A stretch of DNA of 24,228 nt from DASQPR01 sp035713725 (GCA_035713725.1 DASTMZ010000131.1:1-24228), one strand, 5' to 3'; numbered from the stretch's first letter, positions 7,811 to 14,306 are shown. Notes: generated from the sequence alone by a model not told the origin. Translations and numbers: made by a program.

Positions 7811-9232
7811 GTGCCGCCGGCAGGCGTTGCGCCCGACAGCATCGCGCGGCGTGCGCTCGCCGACGCCGTACCCACGCCGTACTGGCTGGACCAGCCGACG
7901 GCGCCGGCGGAGCTCGACCCGTTGGACGGCGCGATCACCACCGACCTCGCGGTGGTCGGCGCTGGCTTCACCGGACTGTGGACCGCGCTGCTCGCCAAGG
8001 AGCGCGCCCCGGATCGCGACGTTGTCGTGCTGGATGCGGTTCGTAGCGGATGGGCGGCGACCGGTCGCAACGGTGGCTTCTGCTCGTCGAGCCTCACACA
8101 TGGGTTGGCCAACGGCATCGAGCGCTTCGGCGACGAGGTCGGCACGCTGGAGCGGCTGGGTCGGCGGAACCTCGACGCGATCGAGGCGACGATCGCCCGC
8201 TACGGCATCGACTGCGACTTCCGTCGCACCGGTGAGCTCGGTGTCGCGACCGCGCCGTGGCAGGTCGACGGACTTCGCGAGGGCTACGACGAGGCGCGCC
8301 GGTTCGGTGCCAACGTGTCGCTCCTGGATCGCGATGCGGTGCGTGCGGAGGTCGCATCGCCGACGTACCTCGGCGGGCTCTGGGACCGTGATAGTTGTGC
8401 GATCGTCGATCCGGCACGCCTCGCGTGGGGACTGCGGGATGCGTGCTTGCGGCTCGGCGTACGTGTTTTCGAAGGCTCCGTCGTGCAGTCGATCGCGCGT
8501 GACAGTGGCGATCTCGTGCTCCGTACGCCGCGTGGCTCGGTACGGGCCCGGCACGTCGCAATGGGCACCGGAGCGTTCCCGGCACCGCTTCGGCGGCTGC
8601 GCGCCTACGTCGTGCCGGTCTACGACTACGTGCTGGCCACCGAGCCGCTGAGCGATGCGCAACTCGACGCCGTCGGCTGGCACAACCGGCAGGGCGTCGG
8701 CGACACCGCCAACCAGTTCCACTACTACCGGCTCACCGCGGACAACCGGATCGTCTGGGGCGGGTACGACGCCGTCTACTACAACGGCGGGCGCATCACC
8801 GCGGCTCGTGACCAGCGACCGGCCACCGCGCTCAAGCTCGCCGGGCACTTCTTCGAGACGTTCCCGCAACTCGAAGACGTCCGGTTCAGTCACACGTGGG
8901 GCGGCGTGATCGACACCTGCGCACGGTTCTGCGCGTTCTTCGGCACCGCGCGCGGTGGCCGGTTGGCGTACGCCGCCGGCTACACCGGCCTCGGTGTCGG
9001 TGCCTCGCGTTTCGGTGCCGAGGTGATGCTCGACATGCTGTCGGGGGAGCGTACGGAGTTGACGGCGCTGCGGATGGTGGGTACGAAGCCAGTGCCCTTC
9101 CCGCCCGAGCCGCTGCGTTCGGGGGTGATCCAGTTGACTCGATGGTCGCTGGCCCGCGCCGATCAGCACGACGGCCGGCGCAATCTCTGGCTACGGACGC
9201 TCGACCGGATCGGATTGGGTTATGACAGCTGA
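7811..9232 (+). CDS. FAD-dependent amine oxidoreductase (PuuB/DadA-like)
   Basis: A 473-residue flavoprotein of the DAO family. The dinucleotide-binding motif VVGAGFTGLWTA (GAGFTG at 50-55) is followed by the FAD-ribose acidic end VVVLDA and by a GRNGGFC segment, as in gamma-glutamylputrescine oxidase and related D-amino acid/sarcosine oxidases. The C-terminal part has the second FAD contact AAGYTGLGVG. It would oxidise an amine to an aldehyde, passing electrons to O2 (making H2O2) or to a carrier. As last gene of the polyamine operon (1 bp after potC), putrescine, gamma-glutamylputrescine or a spermidine derivative is the likely substrate, with the dehydrogenase at the operon's head taking the aldehyde. 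The GTG start is set by this tight spacing. Confidence 0.85.
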   Translation: MPPAGVAPDSIARRALADAVPTPYWLDQPTAPAELDPLDGAITTDLAVVGAGFTGLWTALLAKERAPDRDVVVLDAVRSGWAATGRNGGFCSSSLTHGLANGIERFGDEVGTLERLGRRNLDAIEATIARYGIDCDFRRTGELGVATAPWQVDGLREGYDEARRFGANVSLLDRDAVRAEVASPTYLGGLWDRDSCAIVDPARLAWGLRDACLRLGVRVFEGSVVQSIARDSGDLVLRTPRGSVRARHVAMGTGAFPAPLRRLRAYVVPVYDYVLATEPLSDAQLDAVGWHNRQGVGDTANQFHYYRLTADNRIVWGGYDAVYYNGGRITAARDQRPATALKLAGHFFETFPQLEDVRFSHTWGGVIDTCARFCAFFGTARGGRLAYAAGYTGLGVGASRFGAEVMLDMLSGERTELTALRMVGTKPVPFPPEPLRSGVIQLTRWSLARADQHDGRRNLWLRTLDRIGLGYDS

Positions 9233-9278
9233 CCCTGGGCACAGACCCAGTCGAAATCGATCGAGTGTGCCGCAATTA

Positions 9279-9312
9279 CATACCCCCGATGCCAAGCGGC
9301 CTCGGGGGTATG
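9279..9312. terminator. Perfect 11-bp hairpin between convergent genes
   Basis: CATACCCCCGA and TCGGGGGTATG pair perfectly around a 12-nt loop, 46 bp after the oxidase stop. It can terminate the polyamine operon and, read from the other strand, whiB1. There is no long T-run, which is usual for actinobacterial terminators. Confidence 0.8.
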
Positions 9313-9372
9313 GGTCGAGCGTCTATTCGTCTTGCCTGACGCCCGCTATGCGAACGCCAGTGTTGCGGTCGT

Positions 9373-9392
9373 GTCTGACGGGGTGGTCAGAC
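9373..9392 (-). terminator. Hairpin downstream of whiB1
   Basis: GTCTGAC and GTCAGAC form a perfect 7-bp stem with a 6-nt loop, 11 bp beyond the whiB1 stop codon. A second 5-bp stem (CCCTC/GAGGG, 9398-9411) spans the stop itself. This is a likely whiB1 terminator and precedes the stronger hairpin at 9279-9312. Confidence 0.5.
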
Positions 9393-9403
9393 GCGGGCCC
9401 TCG

Positions 9404-9655
9404 CTAGAGGGAGGCGCGGATGCGGATGCCGCCGCGACGCTTAACGGCACGCCGCTCGTCTTCGCTCATGCCGCCCCAGACGCCGGCATCCTGACCGGAC
9501 TCGAGCGCCCACTGGAGGCACGAGTCGATCACCGGGCAGCGACGGCACACCGCCTTCGCCTGCTCTACCTGCAGGAGGGCCGGGCCGGACGTACCGATCG
9601 GGAAGAACAGCTCCGGATCCTCGTCGCGGCACACAGCACGGTGACGCCAGTCCAT
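9404..9655 (-). CDS. whiB1: WhiB1-type iron-sulfur transcription regulator
   Basis: An 83-residue Wbl protein. Cysteines at 9, 37, 40 and 46 match the cluster ligands of mycobacterial WhiB1 exactly, followed by the GVWGGMSEDERR turn and a basic C-terminus (KRRGGIRIR) that contacts DNA. Known WhiB1 is an essential, nitric-oxide-sensitive [4Fe-4S] protein that binds the housekeeping sigma factor and regulates transcription. The start is the ATG giving MDWRHRAVC, as in other WhiB1 proteins; it has AAGGAG (complement of 9666-9671) 10 nt upstream. A longer reading from 9682 would put that ribosome site inside the gene. A CRP-like operator lies ~135 bp upstream. Confidence 0.95.
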   Translation of the reverse strand: MDWRHRAVCRDEDPELFFPIGTSGPALLQVEQAKAVCRRCPVIDSCLQWALESGQDAGVWGGMSEDERRAVKRRGGIRIRASL

Positions 9656-9998
9656 GGCGAATTCACTCCTTGTGTGAGGCAAAAACTCGGGTGGTCTAAA
9701 CCCCTATATGCACGGCTTCGTCATCCGGGGGCATCCGCGGCGAAGACCCCAACAGGTGACAGCGCGTGAACAAGGCAACTCTGTCGCTTGTGAATACTTT
9801 CACGAACTCCAGCTATGTCAAGGGGGAGCGCAGGAAAAAGTCCGTACGGGTGAGCCAACTCACGTCCGGTTTATGGGTCTTCTTCCGGGTCTGCTCCGAC
9901 GCTCGGGCTAGCAACTGTCAGTAGTGAATGTAGTACCGCGTGCTGGAGCCCCGCTAGGATTTCCGAGCATCTGTCCCATCTGTCCGATACCTGCCCGG
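9656..9998 (-). other. whiB1 upstream region, no gene seen
   Basis: This 343-bp gap between the lipid kinase and whiB1 is visibly richer in A/T than the genes around it. It holds the whiB1 ribosome site (9666-9671), the CRP-like operator (9789-9804), a short GTGAG-CCAA-CTCAC inverted repeat (9850-9863) and a tandem CATCTGTCC repeat (9968-9985). I could not place a convincing -10/-35 pair. Small open frames here lack start signals and family features, so I call no gene. Confidence 0.6.
9789..9804. promoter_or_regulatory. CRP-like operator upstream of whiB1
   Basis: TGTGA-ATACTT-TCACG matches the CRP/Cmr consensus TGTGA-N6-TCACA at 9 of 10 defined positions. It is centred ~141 bp before the whiB1 start. 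Mycobacterial whiB1 is known to be controlled by the cAMP receptor protein at such sites, so the location supports the call. Confidence 0.7.
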
Positions 9999-10946
9999 TT
10001 AGCACACTACCCGGATTGCGGCGGGTGCCGAGGTAAAACGCACTTTGTCGCGTACCCCGAGGAATTCGCCATCAACCTGTAAGCCGACCGGCGACGTTGC
10101 GCTAACTGTGAATTCCGACAAATCGTGGAAATGGACCACCTGTTTGCCGTGCGGTCCCGTCGGTGTGTTGGCCTCGTCGTCCCATCGCCCGATCAGGAGT
10201 TGGGCCATCGTGCGAGTGGTCGCGGCCAATGTCATGTGGCGCATCGCCATGACGTCGAGACCCAGGTCGAACGAGGCGTGCGGTGCCGCGTCGATGCGCC
10301 GCTCGCCGATGAACGTCCACGGCGTGGTGTTCTGGATGATCACCGTGGATATCTCGTCGATCGCGTCTTCGCCGGGTCGTTCGATTGCGATGCGCCGATC
10401 GCGGGCGCTCTTTTCGAATACGAAGTTGCCGGCCATTGACTGCATGTAAAGCCAAGGCGTCGACTTCCGGCCGCGCAGTCGCGCGCGTTCCACGCGATGA
10501 ATGACGTCAGCGTCCATTCCGAAGCCGGCGCAGAAGGTGAAGTAGCGATCGTCGGCGCGACCCAGGCCGATATGCCGCATCCGGCCGTCACGCAGCGCCT
10601 CGAGGATCACCGCGGTGCCCTCGGCCCAGTCGACCGGTAGGCCCAGCGCACGAGCGAAGACGTTGGTCGATCCGCCCGGGACGACCGCCACCGCTGGGAC
10701 GTTGCGCTCTGGGCTGTCCGCGAGAAGCCCGTTGATCACTTCGTTCACGGTGCCATCGCCACCGAGCACGACAACAAGATCCATGCCGCTCGCCCGAGCG
10801 CTCCGCGCAAGCCCGGCCGCGTGCCACCGCCGGCGGGTATATGCCACGTCCAGCTTCGTCTCGCTCCGCAGCGCGCGGACCAGCACGTCGCGTACCCGAT
10901 CGCTGGTCGTGGTCGCTTTCGGGTTACACACGAGCAGAGCGCGCAT
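9999..10946 (-). CDS. Diacylglycerol/lipid kinase (DagK/YegS family)
   Basis: A 315-residue lipid kinase. The catalytic glycine-rich loop VVVLGGDGTVNEV (GGDGT at 62-66) and the following VVPGGSTNVFARALGLP segment (usually GT-N) define the DAGK_cat domain; the C-terminal beta-sandwich ends with LQVDGEFLG, the usual substrate-site DGE. It would phosphorylate diacylglycerol or a related lipid, feeding phosphatidic acid to membrane lipid synthesis. I choose the ATG at 10946 because it lies 7 nt after a -10 box (TACAGT) with no Shine-Dalgarno, as in leaderless genes; a GTG at 10955 in frame would lie partly inside that box. It reads toward whiB1. Confidence 0.88.
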   Translation of the reverse strand: MRALLVCNPKATTTSDRVRDVLVRALRSETKLDVAYTRRRWHAAGLARSARASGMDLVVVLGGDGTVNEVINGLLADSPERNVPAVAVVPGGSTNVFARALGLPVDWAEGTAVILEALRDGRMRHIGLGRADDRYFTFCAGFGMDADVIHRVERARLRGRKSTPWLYMQSMAGNFVFEKSARDRRIAIERPGEDAIDEISTVIIQNTTPWTFIGERRIDAAPHASFDLGLDVMAMRHMTLAATTRTMAQLLIGRWDDEANTPTGPHGKQVVHFHDLSEFTVSATSPVGLQVDGEFLGVRDKVRFTSAPAAIRVVC

Positions 10947-10953
10947 GGCTGGC

Positions 10954-10959
10954 ACTGTA
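10954..10959 (-). promoter_or_regulatory. Leaderless -10 box for the lipid kinase
   Basis: On the minus strand GGTACAGTG places TACAGT exactly 7 nt before ATG 10946, so transcription would start at or next to the A of the start codon. There is no ribosome site. No clear -35 is visible. Confidence 0.6.
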
Positions 10960-10992
10960 CCGGCAGGTGACCGGTGGTGCTCGGGAGCCGGC

Positions 10993-10998
10993 TACGCT
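10993..10998 (+). promoter_or_regulatory. Leaderless -10 box for the divergent membrane gene
   Basis: GCTACGCTG places TACGCT 7 nt before GTG 11006, again with no ribosome site. The two divergent -10 boxes are only 33 bp apart, so the -35 regions of the pair must overlap. Confidence 0.6.
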
Positions 10999-11005
10999 GG
11001 GCTTC

Positions 11006-11413
11006 GTGACCGACACCCCGACGCGGACCAACGCGCCGACGCTCAGCTGGGCAGTCCGGCTGCTCTCGCTGGAGGCCGTTGCTCTCGGGGGTCTCGTGGT
11101 CTTCGTTATATGGAAGGCGATTGACGGCAGCGCGGCGAGCACCAAGACGCGAATCGGCATTCCGATTGCGGTTGTCCTGTGCGTCGTGATCGTGGCCGGT
11201 CTCGCGCGTGCCTTGTCCCACCTCAAACCCTGGGCGCGTGGGCCGGCGATCGTAATCGAGATGCTGCTGATCCCGATCGGCTACTACATGGCGACCGGCG
11301 GGCTTGGATATATCGGGATCCTGGTCCTCATGGCGGGCCTATTCGGCGCTGGCCTTTTGCTCGCGCCGTCGACCCGAACCGCGCTGGGCATCGACCGCTA
11401 CTCCGACCGGTAG
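11006..11413 (+). CDS. Four-helix integral membrane protein, unknown function
   Basis: A 135-residue protein with four hydrophobic segments: about 17-36 (SLEAVALGGLVVFVIW), 47-66 (IPIAVVLCVVIVAGL), 79-97 (AIVIEMLLIPIGYYMA) and 100-122 (GYIGILVLMAGLFGAGLLLA). The N-terminus is short, polar and Thr-rich; the C-terminus ends RTALGIDRYSDR. I see no catalytic motif and do not recognise the family. It is divergent from the lipid kinase and convergent with the anti-sigma factor gene (27-bp gap). The GTG start is set by the -10 box 7 nt upstream. Confidence 0.75.
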   Translation: MTDTPTRTNAPTLSWAVRLLSLEAVALGGLVVFVIWKAIDGSAASTKTRIGIPIAVVLCVVIVAGLARALSHLKPWARGPAIVIEMLLIPIGYYMATGGLGYIGILVLMAGLFGAGLLLAPSTRTALGIDRYSDR

Positions 11414-11440
11414 CAGCCGCGCGTCTCGGGGACGGTGCGG

Positions 11441-11854
11441 TCAGCCGGCGCGGCGCTTGGTCAGCGAAATCGTGGCCCGACCGTCGGCGGCCTCCGCGGT
11501 GACCTCGCCGGCCAGCGCGGTGAGCACTTGCCACGAGAACGATTGATTGCCGGGCAGGCGTTCGGCATAGGGCGTCGCAACCGACACGTCGATGCGAAGC
11601 GCCTCCGGCATGACGCTGAAGCGGCAGGTGACCTCGGCGGCGGCGCGTGCGTCCGCGGTGGCGAGTGGGACGAGGATGGCGCAGGCCTCGTCGACCGCGA
11701 TCCGCAAGTCCTCGATCTGGTCGAGCGTCATCTGGAGGCGGGCGGCAAGCCCAGCGGTCGCGGTGCGCAGCACGGCAAGGTAGGTGTTGTCGGCCGGTAC
11801 GACGAGCACGACGACGTCACCCTCGATGGCCGCCTCCGGCACCGTTTGACTCAC
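11441..11854 (-). CDS. UsfX/RsbW-like anti-sigma factor (ATPase-fold)
   Basis: A 137-residue protein of the serine-kinase-fold anti-sigma family. Segments DLRIAVDEAC (49-58), QSFSWQVLTALAGEV (104-118) and ISLTKRRAG at the end closely resemble mycobacterial UsfX (RsbW), which holds SigF inactive. In the N-box the position normally occupied by the Mg2+-binding Asn after DEAC is hydrophobic, as I recall for UsfX as well, so ATP use is uncertain. No sigF gene or anti-anti-sigma gene is adjacent. It starts with GTG at 11854 preceded by a G-rich GGGGGCGGCGAG stretch that may act as ribosome site. It would bind a stress sigma factor in the cytoplasm. Confidence 0.82.
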   Translation of the reverse strand: MSQTVPEAAIEGDVVVLVVPADNTYLAVLRTATAGLAARLQMTLDQIEDLRIAVDEACAILVPLATADARAAAEVTCRFSVMPEALRIDVSVATPYAERLPGNQSFSWQVLTALAGEVTAEAADGRATISLTKRRAG

Positions 11855-11945
11855 CTCGCCGCCCCCTCGCGCTGGTCACCCTCGCCGTGGGTTACCTGAC
11901 GGAGACTCTATGCCGCGAGTGCGACACCCGCCGTCCGGCGGTCCA

Positions 11946-11959
11946 TCGACGTACGTCGA
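11946..11959. repeat. Perfect 14-bp palindrome upstream of the anti-sigma gene
   Basis: TCGACGTACGTCGA is fully self-complementary and lies ~92 bp before the GTG of the anti-sigma gene, in a 183-bp gap without a gene. It may be an operator for a dimeric regulator; with no loop it is unlikely to be a terminator. Confidence 0.35.
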
Positions 11960-11988
11960 CTCAACCGGACATTCGTCTCATGCGACAC

Positions 11989-12023
11989 ATCTCGCGCCAC
12001 TGATCACCCGCGAGTGGCGAGAT
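11989..12023 (-). terminator. Hairpin after the acetyltransferase gene
   Basis: ATCTCGCGCCAC (11989-12000) pairs with GTGGCGAGAT (12014-12023), giving ten pairs with a 2-nt bulge and a 13-nt loop, 14 bp beyond the stop of the sodN-acetyltransferase pair. A competing CTCGCG/CGCGAG stem overlaps it. There is no T-run. Confidence 0.45.
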
Positions 12024-12037
12024 CGAGGAGTCGGGTA

Positions 12038-12550
12038 TCAGACGGAGGGCGTCGGTTGGGGCGCTGCCGATGTGGCTACCTCAGCGAGCGCTGGACCGCT
12101 GAGGCGGTAGGGCACCCACTCCGACATCGCGACGGCGCCGACCCGGTGATAGAACTCGCGCGCCGGATTCCAGTCCAGCACCCACCACTCGAGTCGCGGG
12201 TACCCGCGCTGGACACAGACCTCGGCGAGCGTGGCGAGCATCGCGGCGCCGAGACCGCGGCCGCGCGCCGACGGGCGGACGTAGAGGTCCTCGAGGTAGA
12301 TGCCGTGCCGACCCTCCCATGTGGAGAAATTGAGGAACCACAGCATCGCGCCGACCGCCTCGCCGGTCTCGTCGTGCGCGACGTGCCCGAACAGCGCGGG
12401 CGATGGCGCGAACAGCGCCGCGTGCAGGTCCGCCTCGGTGAGGTGACACTCGTCGGGGGCCCGTTCGTAGGCGGCGAGTTCGTGCACCATATAGACCACA
12501 GCCGGTACGTCCTCGGGACGCACCGGCTGGATCAGGTAACCGTCGCTCAC
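12038..12550 (-). CDS. GNAT acetyltransferase, spermidine/spermine (SSAT)-like
   Basis: A 170-residue acetyl-CoA-dependent acetyltransferase. The order of motifs follows diamine acetyltransferases: HELAAYERAPDEC (23-35), the YLEDLYV strand (85-91), the acetyl-CoA loop RGRGLG (96-101), EWWVLDWN (121-128) and the catalytic tyrosine in REFYHRVGA (Y134). Known relatives acetylate spermidine, putrescine, thialysine or related amines. The GTG at 12550 overlaps the sodN stop (GTGA at 12550-12547), so both are translated from one mRNA with coupling. A polyamine substrate is suggested by sequence resemblance only. The last ~15 residues are low-complexity. Confidence 0.85.
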   Translation of the reverse strand: MSDGYLIQPVRPEDVPAVVYMVHELAAYERAPDECHLTEADLHAALFAPSPALFGHVAHDETGEAVGAMLWFLNFSTWEGRHGIYLEDLYVRPSARGRGLGAAMLATLAEVCVQRGYPRLEWWVLDWNPAREFYHRVGAVAMSEWVPYRLSGPALAEVATSAAPQPTPSV

Positions 12551-12951
12551 GCTTGCTTGGTCTCCCAGAAGATCTTCGAGATCTCTTCGATCTTGCCGAG
12601 CAGCTGCTCGGCGACGGCCGGGTCGGCGGAGCCCTTCGAACCGCTCGCGCCGGCGAGCTTGGTCGCCTCGTTGAACAGTTGGTGCAGGTTCGGGTATTTC
12701 TCGAAGTGGTTGGGCTTGAAGTAGTCCGTCCACAACACCCACAAGTGGTGCTTGACGAGTTCGGACCGCTGCTCCTTGATGATCAGGGCGCGGGTGCGGA
12801 AATCCGGGTCGGCGTTCGCCTGGAACTTCTCGCAGATCGCCTTTACCGACTCGGCTTCGATCCTCGCCTGCGCCGGGTCGTAGACCCCACAAGGCAGGTC
12901 GCAGTGGGCCCGCACGATCGTGCGCGGCATCAACATGCGTGGCAGACGCAT
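12547..12951 (-). CDS. sodN: Nickel superoxide dismutase precursor
   Basis: A 134-residue precursor. The first 15 residues (MRLPRMLMPRTIVRA) form the basic leader removed during maturation; the mature protein then begins HCDLPCGVYDP, the nickel hook in which His1, Cys2 and Cys6 and the new N-terminal amine bind Ni. The rest (119 residues) is the four-helix bundle of normal size. It converts superoxide to O2 and H2O2 in the cytoplasm. The first ATG is chosen because AGGAGG lies 7 nt upstream; later ATGs at residues 6 and 8 would shorten the leader. Cleavage is presumably by the divergent sodX product. Confidence 0.96.
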   Translation of the reverse strand: MRLPRMLMPRTIVRAHCDLPCGVYDPAQARIEAESVKAICEKFQANADPDFRTRALIIKEQRSELVKHHLWVLWTDYFKPNHFEKYPNLHQLFNEATKLAGASGSKGSADPAVAEQLLGKIEEISKIFWETKQA

Positions 12952-12958
12952 TCCGGAT

Positions 12959-12964
12959 CCTCCT
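12959..12964 (-). promoter_or_regulatory. Strong ribosome-binding site of sodN
   Basis: The complement reads AGGAGG, a full consensus, 7 nt before ATG 12951. It fixes the sodN start and is the strongest ribosome site I see in the window, unlike the leaderless genes around it. Confidence 0.8.
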
Positions 12965-12982
12965 GGATGGTGCGATGATCAC

Positions 12983-13330
12983 ATGTCGTCTCCGACCCTA
13001 CTCCTGGCGATCGGGGTGAGCGACGCGGAGCGGATTGTCTACACCGTGACCGTTGTGGGGCCGTCAATGGCGCCCGCACTGCGGCACGGCGACGCGTTGG
13101 TGGTCCGAAGATCTCGCCGCGGTCGGCCCGGCGCGGTCGCCGTCGTGCGCTTCGCGGGCGACCCACATCTGTACGTCAAACGCTTGTCCCATCCGGTCGA
13201 CGGCGGGTGGTGGGCGCTCGGCGACAACCCCTACGGTTCGTCGGACTCTCGGGACTACGGGCCTGCCGTGGTTGTCGGACGCGTGCTGTTTCAGTGGTGG
13301 CCGCGGCTGTCGCTCGTGCCCCGGTGTTAG
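12983..13330 (+). CDS. sodX: Nickel SOD maturation peptidase (S26 family)
   Basis: A 115-residue peptidase of the signal-peptidase I/LexA-like S26 fold. The catalytic serine is S28 in VVGPSMAPALRHGD and the general-base lysine is K66 in YVKRL; the third conserved box reads GDNPYGSSDSRDYGP. No membrane anchor is seen, in keeping with a cytoplasmic role: removing the SodN leader to free the His1 nickel ligand. It is divergent from sodN with only 31 bp between start codons. The ATG at 12983 is the first in the gap; the core domain starts ~20 residues later, so the true start may be a downstream GTG. Confidence 0.88.
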   Translation: MSSPTLLLAIGVSDAERIVYTVTVVGPSMAPALRHGDALVVRRSRRGRPGAVAVVRFAGDPHLYVKRLSHPVDGGWWALGDNPYGSSDSRDYGPAVVVGRVLFQWWPRLSLVPRC

Positions 13331-13333
13331 CGT
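13328..13333 (+). promoter_or_regulatory. Leaderless -10 box for the dehydrogenase gene
   Basis: GTTAGCGTG places TAGCGT 7 nt before ATG 13341, with no ribosome site. The TAG in this box is also the sodX stop codon. A transcript from here would begin at the ATG. Confidence 0.55.
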
Positions 13334-13340
13334 GGCGCCC

Positions 13341-14306
13341 ATGCGTGCCGCGTATGCATCGGCCATCAATCCCACCGAGCCGCTGCGCGGACTCGTCGTC
13401 GGAGACCTGCCCCAGCCGGCGACCCCGGAGGACTGGGCGACCGTACGCGTGACGGCCAGCGCCCTCAATCACCACGACCTCTGGTCATTGCGTGGCGTCG
13501 GACTCGCCGAGGACCAGTTGCCGATGATCCTTGGGTGCGACGCCGCCGGTGTCGACGAGGACGGCAACGAGGTGCTGATCCATGCCGTCATCGGCGACCC
13601 GGATGCCGCCGACGAGACGATGGATCCAAAGCGGACACTGCTGTCCGAGAAGTGGCCGGGTACGCTCGCCGACCGCGTACGGGTGCCGCGGCGCAACCTG
13701 ATCCCTAAGCCGGCGGAGCTGAGCTTCGCCGAAGCCGCGTGCCTGCCCACCGCGTGGCTGACGGCGTACCGGATGCTGCGGGTACGAGGCCGCCTGCCGG
13801 ACGACGGCTCGGTGCTGGTTCAGGGCGCCGGCGGGGGAGTGGCGACCGCGGCGGTGGTGCTCGGCCGCGCGTTGGGTGCGCGGGTCTACGCGACGAGCCG
13901 GGATCCGGCCAAGCGCGAACGGATCGCGGCGCTCGGCGCGACGGCCATGGAATCGGGTGCCCGATTGCCCGAACGCGTCGACGTCGTCATCGAGACGGTC
14001 GGCGAGGCCACCTTCGACCATTCCGTCAAGGCGGCAAAGCAGGGCGCACGCATCGTCGTCAGCGGCGCGACATCTGGCTTCTTTCCGAAGGTCGATCTGC
14101 GCCGGGTGTTCTTCCTGCAGCTCGAGATCGTCGGCTCGACGATGGGTACCCGTGACGAACTCGCCGCGCTCGCGACGCTCTGCGTGACACGTGGCATCCG
14201 GCCGATCATCGACTCGGAATACGGCTTCTCCGAGGCGGCAGCCGCGTTTGCGCGACTCGAGACCGGTGACGTGTTCGGCAAGGTCGTCATCGACCATGCG
14301 CGGTAA
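13341..14306 (+). CDS. Zinc-binding-type medium-chain dehydrogenase/reductase
   Basis: A 321-residue MDR-superfamily oxidoreductase (alcohol dehydrogenase/quinone reductase class). The N-terminal GroES-like part shows ALNHHDLWSLRGVG and ILGCDAAGV, and the Rossmann domain carries VLVQGAGGGVATAAVVLGRALGARVYAT with the glycine-rich NAD(P) motif. The four-cysteine structural zinc lobe is absent. Substrate cannot be told from sequence; close relatives are annotated only as zinc-binding dehydrogenases. The ATG at 13341 is preferred from the -10 box 7 nt before it; a GTG at 13332 in frame would add three residues but overlaps that box. Its 3' end faces the helicase-associated gene. Confidence 0.85.
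   Translation: MRAAYASAINPTEPLRGLVVGDLPQPATPEDWATVRVTASALNHHDLWSLRGVGLAEDQLPMILGCDAAGVDEDGNEVLIHAVIGDPDAADETMDPKRTLLSEKWPGTLADRVRVPRRNLIPKPAELSFAEAACLPTAWLTAYRMLRVRGRLPDDGSVLVQGAGGGVATAAVVLGRALGARVYATSRDPAKRERIAALGATAMESGARLPERVDVVIETVGEATFDHSVKAAKQGARIVVSGATSGFFPKVDLRRVFFLQLEIVGSTMGTRDELAALATLCVTRGIRPIIDSEYGFSEAAAAFARLETGDVFGKVVIDHAR

Noticed and set aside
7074..8651. 525-codon plus-strand open frame across potC and the oxidase gene
   Set aside because: It crosses two real genes in another frame and is Arg/Ser-rich with no motif; a high-GC shadow.
9708..9911. 67-codon plus-strand open frame in the whiB1 leader
   Set aside because: No ribosome site or leaderless box, no recognisable motif, and it runs through the CRP-like operator.
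9968..9985. Tandem CATCTGTCC repeat
   Set aside because: Two copies of 9 bp only; too short to call an element, and not placed at a recognisable promoter.
9995..10014. Hairpin overlapping the lipid kinase stop codon
   Set aside because: The stem has a mismatch and lies mostly in coding sequence; no tail typical of a terminator.
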